From positions 1,141,455 through 1,149,560 of the forward strand of contig CP070706.1 in assembly GCA_020350085.1 (NCBI GenBank): a stretch of DNA of 8,106 nt, written 5' to 3'. Made by a program: the position numbers and the translations under genes. The notes beneath the pieces are model-generated. The model did no database searches. It was not told the DNA's origin and worked only from the letters and a program-made list of their open reading frames with translations. This document shows, piece by piece, positions 6,629 through 8,106 of this stretch; the first letter of the stretch is position 1; each line of letters begins with the position of its first letter. This DNA comes from Acidobacteriota bacterium (GTDB lineage Bacteria > Acidobacteriota > Polarisedimenticolia > J045).

Positions 6629-7717
6629 ATGCGAAAAACGCTCGTTTTCGTCGTCTTGTCGATTCTTGCTTGCCTCGTCGCAGGTCCTGTCGTCGCCGCC
6701 GAGGGCCGAACGCCGGTCTATCTCGATGGGACGGTCATCGGCGCCAGCGGGAAGTACATCATGACGAGGAATATCGTCAGCGGCGGAGCCGGTATCCCGG
6801 TGATCGACATCGTGGCTCCCTACGTCGATCTCGACCTCAACGGGTTCACCATCTTCGGCGGCCCGGGCGCCCCGTGCATCCAGATCAGCGGAACCCCGGT
6901 GGAGGTGAGGATTTACAACGGAACCCTGGTCGACGGCGGCTCCGGGATCTTTCGCCCGCTGGGGCTGGGCCAGGCGCAGACGGTCATCATCGAAGACCTC
7001 AAGATCGAGGCCATGAACGGCACGGGAATCGAGCTCAACGAGGTCGAGACGGTGGTGATCCGACGCAATCGCATCATCGACGCCGGCGCCGTCGGCATTC
7101 TCCTGCCGTCGCCCCCGTTCAAGCACGGCTCCATCACCGACAACACGATCAAGCGGACGCGCAGTGACGGGATCTCGATCGACAGCGCAGCCGCGATGGA
7201 GATCTCCCACAACCAGCTCGAGGTCATCGGCGCCGGCGTCGCGGGCAACGGGATCGTGATGAAGGGCTCCGTGGGCTGCCTGGTGGCGGAGAACTTGATC
7301 AGTGATGCGGCGGGCGAAGGCATCATCCTGGCGAACTCGAACGGGAACAAGCTACGCAACAACGTCGTCCGACATGCGTTCTCTCACTGCATCCATTTCG
7401 ACGTCGCGTGCGTGGACAACTTCATCCTCGACAACGTGGGCACGGACTGCGGCTTCGACTTCGGCGCCGGTCACGGGCTCTGGATCGAGGGCCGTCGGAA
7501 TCACATCGAGGGGAACACGCTCAACGGCAACCAGGATTGCGGGCTGCTCTTGGATAACCCGTCCTCGGGAAACGTCTTCGGACGTAACATGGCGCGCGGC
7601 AACATCGGCGCCGGCTGTCCAGCGATTTGCGGGCTTTTCCCGCCGGAGTCCTGTGACCTCGGTGTCGGAAACGATTCCAACTTGGAGAACATGATGCCGG
7701 GACCTCCTCCTTTCTAG
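6629..7717 (+). CDS. Exported parallel beta-helix repeat protein
   Basis: A 362-residue protein with a Sec signal peptide (MRKTLVFVVLSILACLV, likely cleavage near residue 24, VVAA/EG). The mature part is a right-handed parallel beta-helix of the PbH1/NosD-like kind. After an entry strand VDLDLNGFTIFGG (67-79) come rungs with the repeating pattern 'NxIxxxxxxGIxLxxs'. Examples are IRRNRIIDAGAVGILL (about 144-159), ITDNTIKRTRSDGISI, ISHNQLEVIGAGVAGNGIVM, VAENLISDAAGEGIIL, NKLRNNVV and NHIEGNTLNGNQDCGLLL. Cys330, Cys334 and Cys342 cluster in the C-terminal tail, which has no rung pattern, and may form a disulfide-bonded cap. Such folds occur in polysaccharide lyases, hydrolases and surface adhesins. 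No catalytic signature could be assigned, so the substrate is unknown. It is the first gene of a probable operon with the gene 34 nt downstream, which also encodes an exported protein. Confidence 0.88.
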   Translation: MRKTLVFVVLSILACLVAGPVVAAEGRTPVYLDGTVIGASGKYIMTRNIVSGGAGIPVIDIVAPYVDLDLNGFTIFGGPGAPCIQISGTPVEVRIYNGTLVDGGSGIFRPLGLGQAQTVIIEDLKIEAMNGTGIELNEVETVVIRRNRIIDAGAVGILLPSPPFKHGSITDNTIKRTRSDGISIDSAAAMEISHNQLEVIGAGVAGNGIVMKGSVGCLVAENLISDAAGEGIILANSNGNKLRNNVVRHAFSHCIHFDVACVDNFILDNVGTDCGFDFGAGHGLWIEGRRNHIEGNTLNGNQDCGLLLDNPSSGNVFGRNMARGNIGAGCPAICGLFPPESCDLGVGNDSNLENMMPGPPPF

Positions 7718-7736
7718 GTCGTCAGGCCTGGTCATG

Positions 7737-7744
7737 AAAGGAGG
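7737..7744 (+). promoter_or_regulatory. Ribosome-binding site of the 3'-terminal gene
   Basis: AAAGGAGG lies 7 nt before the ATG at 7752. An out-of-frame ATG at 7745 directly abuts it and is too close to be used, so the site selects 7752. Confidence 0.75.
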
Positions 7745-7751
7745 ATGAGAG

Positions 7752-8106
7752 ATGAAACCACAACGCTTCTTGCTTGCTCTGCTGTTCTTGGCGGCAGGAT
7801 CCGCTGCGCTGGCGGCGAATCCCGTCTGGGTCACTCCTGACGTGCCGACCGCGGAAAGCCTGGGCGGCACCAACTTGTTGCCCTGGGAGATTTACAGATA
7901 CGACGCGGTGAGCTACACCCCCGTGCTGTCGGTTCCGGGGAATCCCGACCTGAACGGCATCCACAAGATGGACCTTCCGGGAGACTGGTTGTTCTCCGTG
8001 GAGGCACCGACCGATCTCGGCGGCCTTCTCGTGCCCGCCGGGACCATCGCCGAGCCGCGAGACGTGATCCGCTACGACTCGGCGACCAACACGTACAGCA
8101 TCTGTA
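7752..8106 (+). CDS. Exported protein with internal repeat, unknown function (5' part, runs off window)
   Basis: The first 118 codons of a gene still open at the right edge. It begins with a clear Sec signal peptide: MKPQR, then a Leu/Ala-rich core ending SAALAA, with likely cleavage before NPVW. The mature part holds two related segments: SLGGTNLLPWEIYRYD (about residues 36-51) and DLGGLL...AEPRDVIRYD (about 88-109). Each has the pattern 'LGG, then about 5-13 residues, P-x-[ED]-[IV]-x-R-Y-D' and is followed by a residue or two and a Tyr or Thr/Tyr. This suggests a repeat-built, beta-rich extracellular domain of a kind seen in uncharacterised proteins from environmental bacteria. I do not recognise a named family. 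The ribosome-binding site, codon usage and the 34-nt gap from the beta-helix gene support a real, co-transcribed gene. Its C-terminus, including any anchor, cannot be seen. Confidence 0.82.
   Translation, partial: MKPQRFLLALLFLAAGSAALAANPVWVTPDVPTAESLGGTNLLPWEIYRYDAVSYTPVLSVPGNPDLNGIHKMDLPGDWLFSVEAPTDLGGLLVPAGTIAEPRDVIRYDSATNTYSIC

Overview
The window (about 65% GC) reads as chromosomal DNA of a Gram-negative, high-GC bacterium. The mix of a NtrC-type two-component pair with very large secreted multidomain proteins (S8 protease plus FN3-like and MAM/choice-of-anchor-like modules, and a parallel beta-helix protein) resembles Acidobacteriota (Thermoanaerobaculia-like) or related environmental lineages. 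That placement is an impression from protein style; no marker gene is present. All supported genes lie on the + strand.

Region 1 (1-2088) is a two-component system. The 3' part of a sigma-54-dependent, Fis-type response regulator enters from the left edge. It is followed, with an out-of-frame overlap, by a complete membrane histidine kinase with HAMP, PAS, HisKA and HATPase parts. The regulator looks damaged: the first ~90 nt are about 44% GC (the next 90 are about 73%), the GAFTGA loop expected there is absent, the Walker B aspartate is valine, and its reading frame runs past the natural C-terminus into the kinase gene. The kinase keeps all catalytic motifs.

Region 2 (2089-6205) is a 187-nt spacer with small inverted repeats, then a 1309-residue exported KP-43-like subtilase with intact Asp/His/Asn/Ser active-site residues and a long C-terminal tail of adhesive or carbohydrate-binding-like modules.

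Region 3 (6206-6628) is a 423-nt stretch without a credible gene. It holds a 12-bp tandem repeat, a 12-bp palindrome, a hairpin and a separated 9-bp direct repeat.

Region 4 (6629-8106) is a probable two-gene operon for exported proteins: a 362-residue parallel beta-helix protein, then, 34 nt later, the first 118 codons of a secreted protein with an internally repeated motif, which runs off the right edge.

Taken together, the window pairs a (possibly decaying) signalling module with a set of secreted or surface proteins. A regulatory link between them is not shown by the sequence. I see no CRISPR array, tRNA, rRNA, insertion sequence or recognisable defence system.
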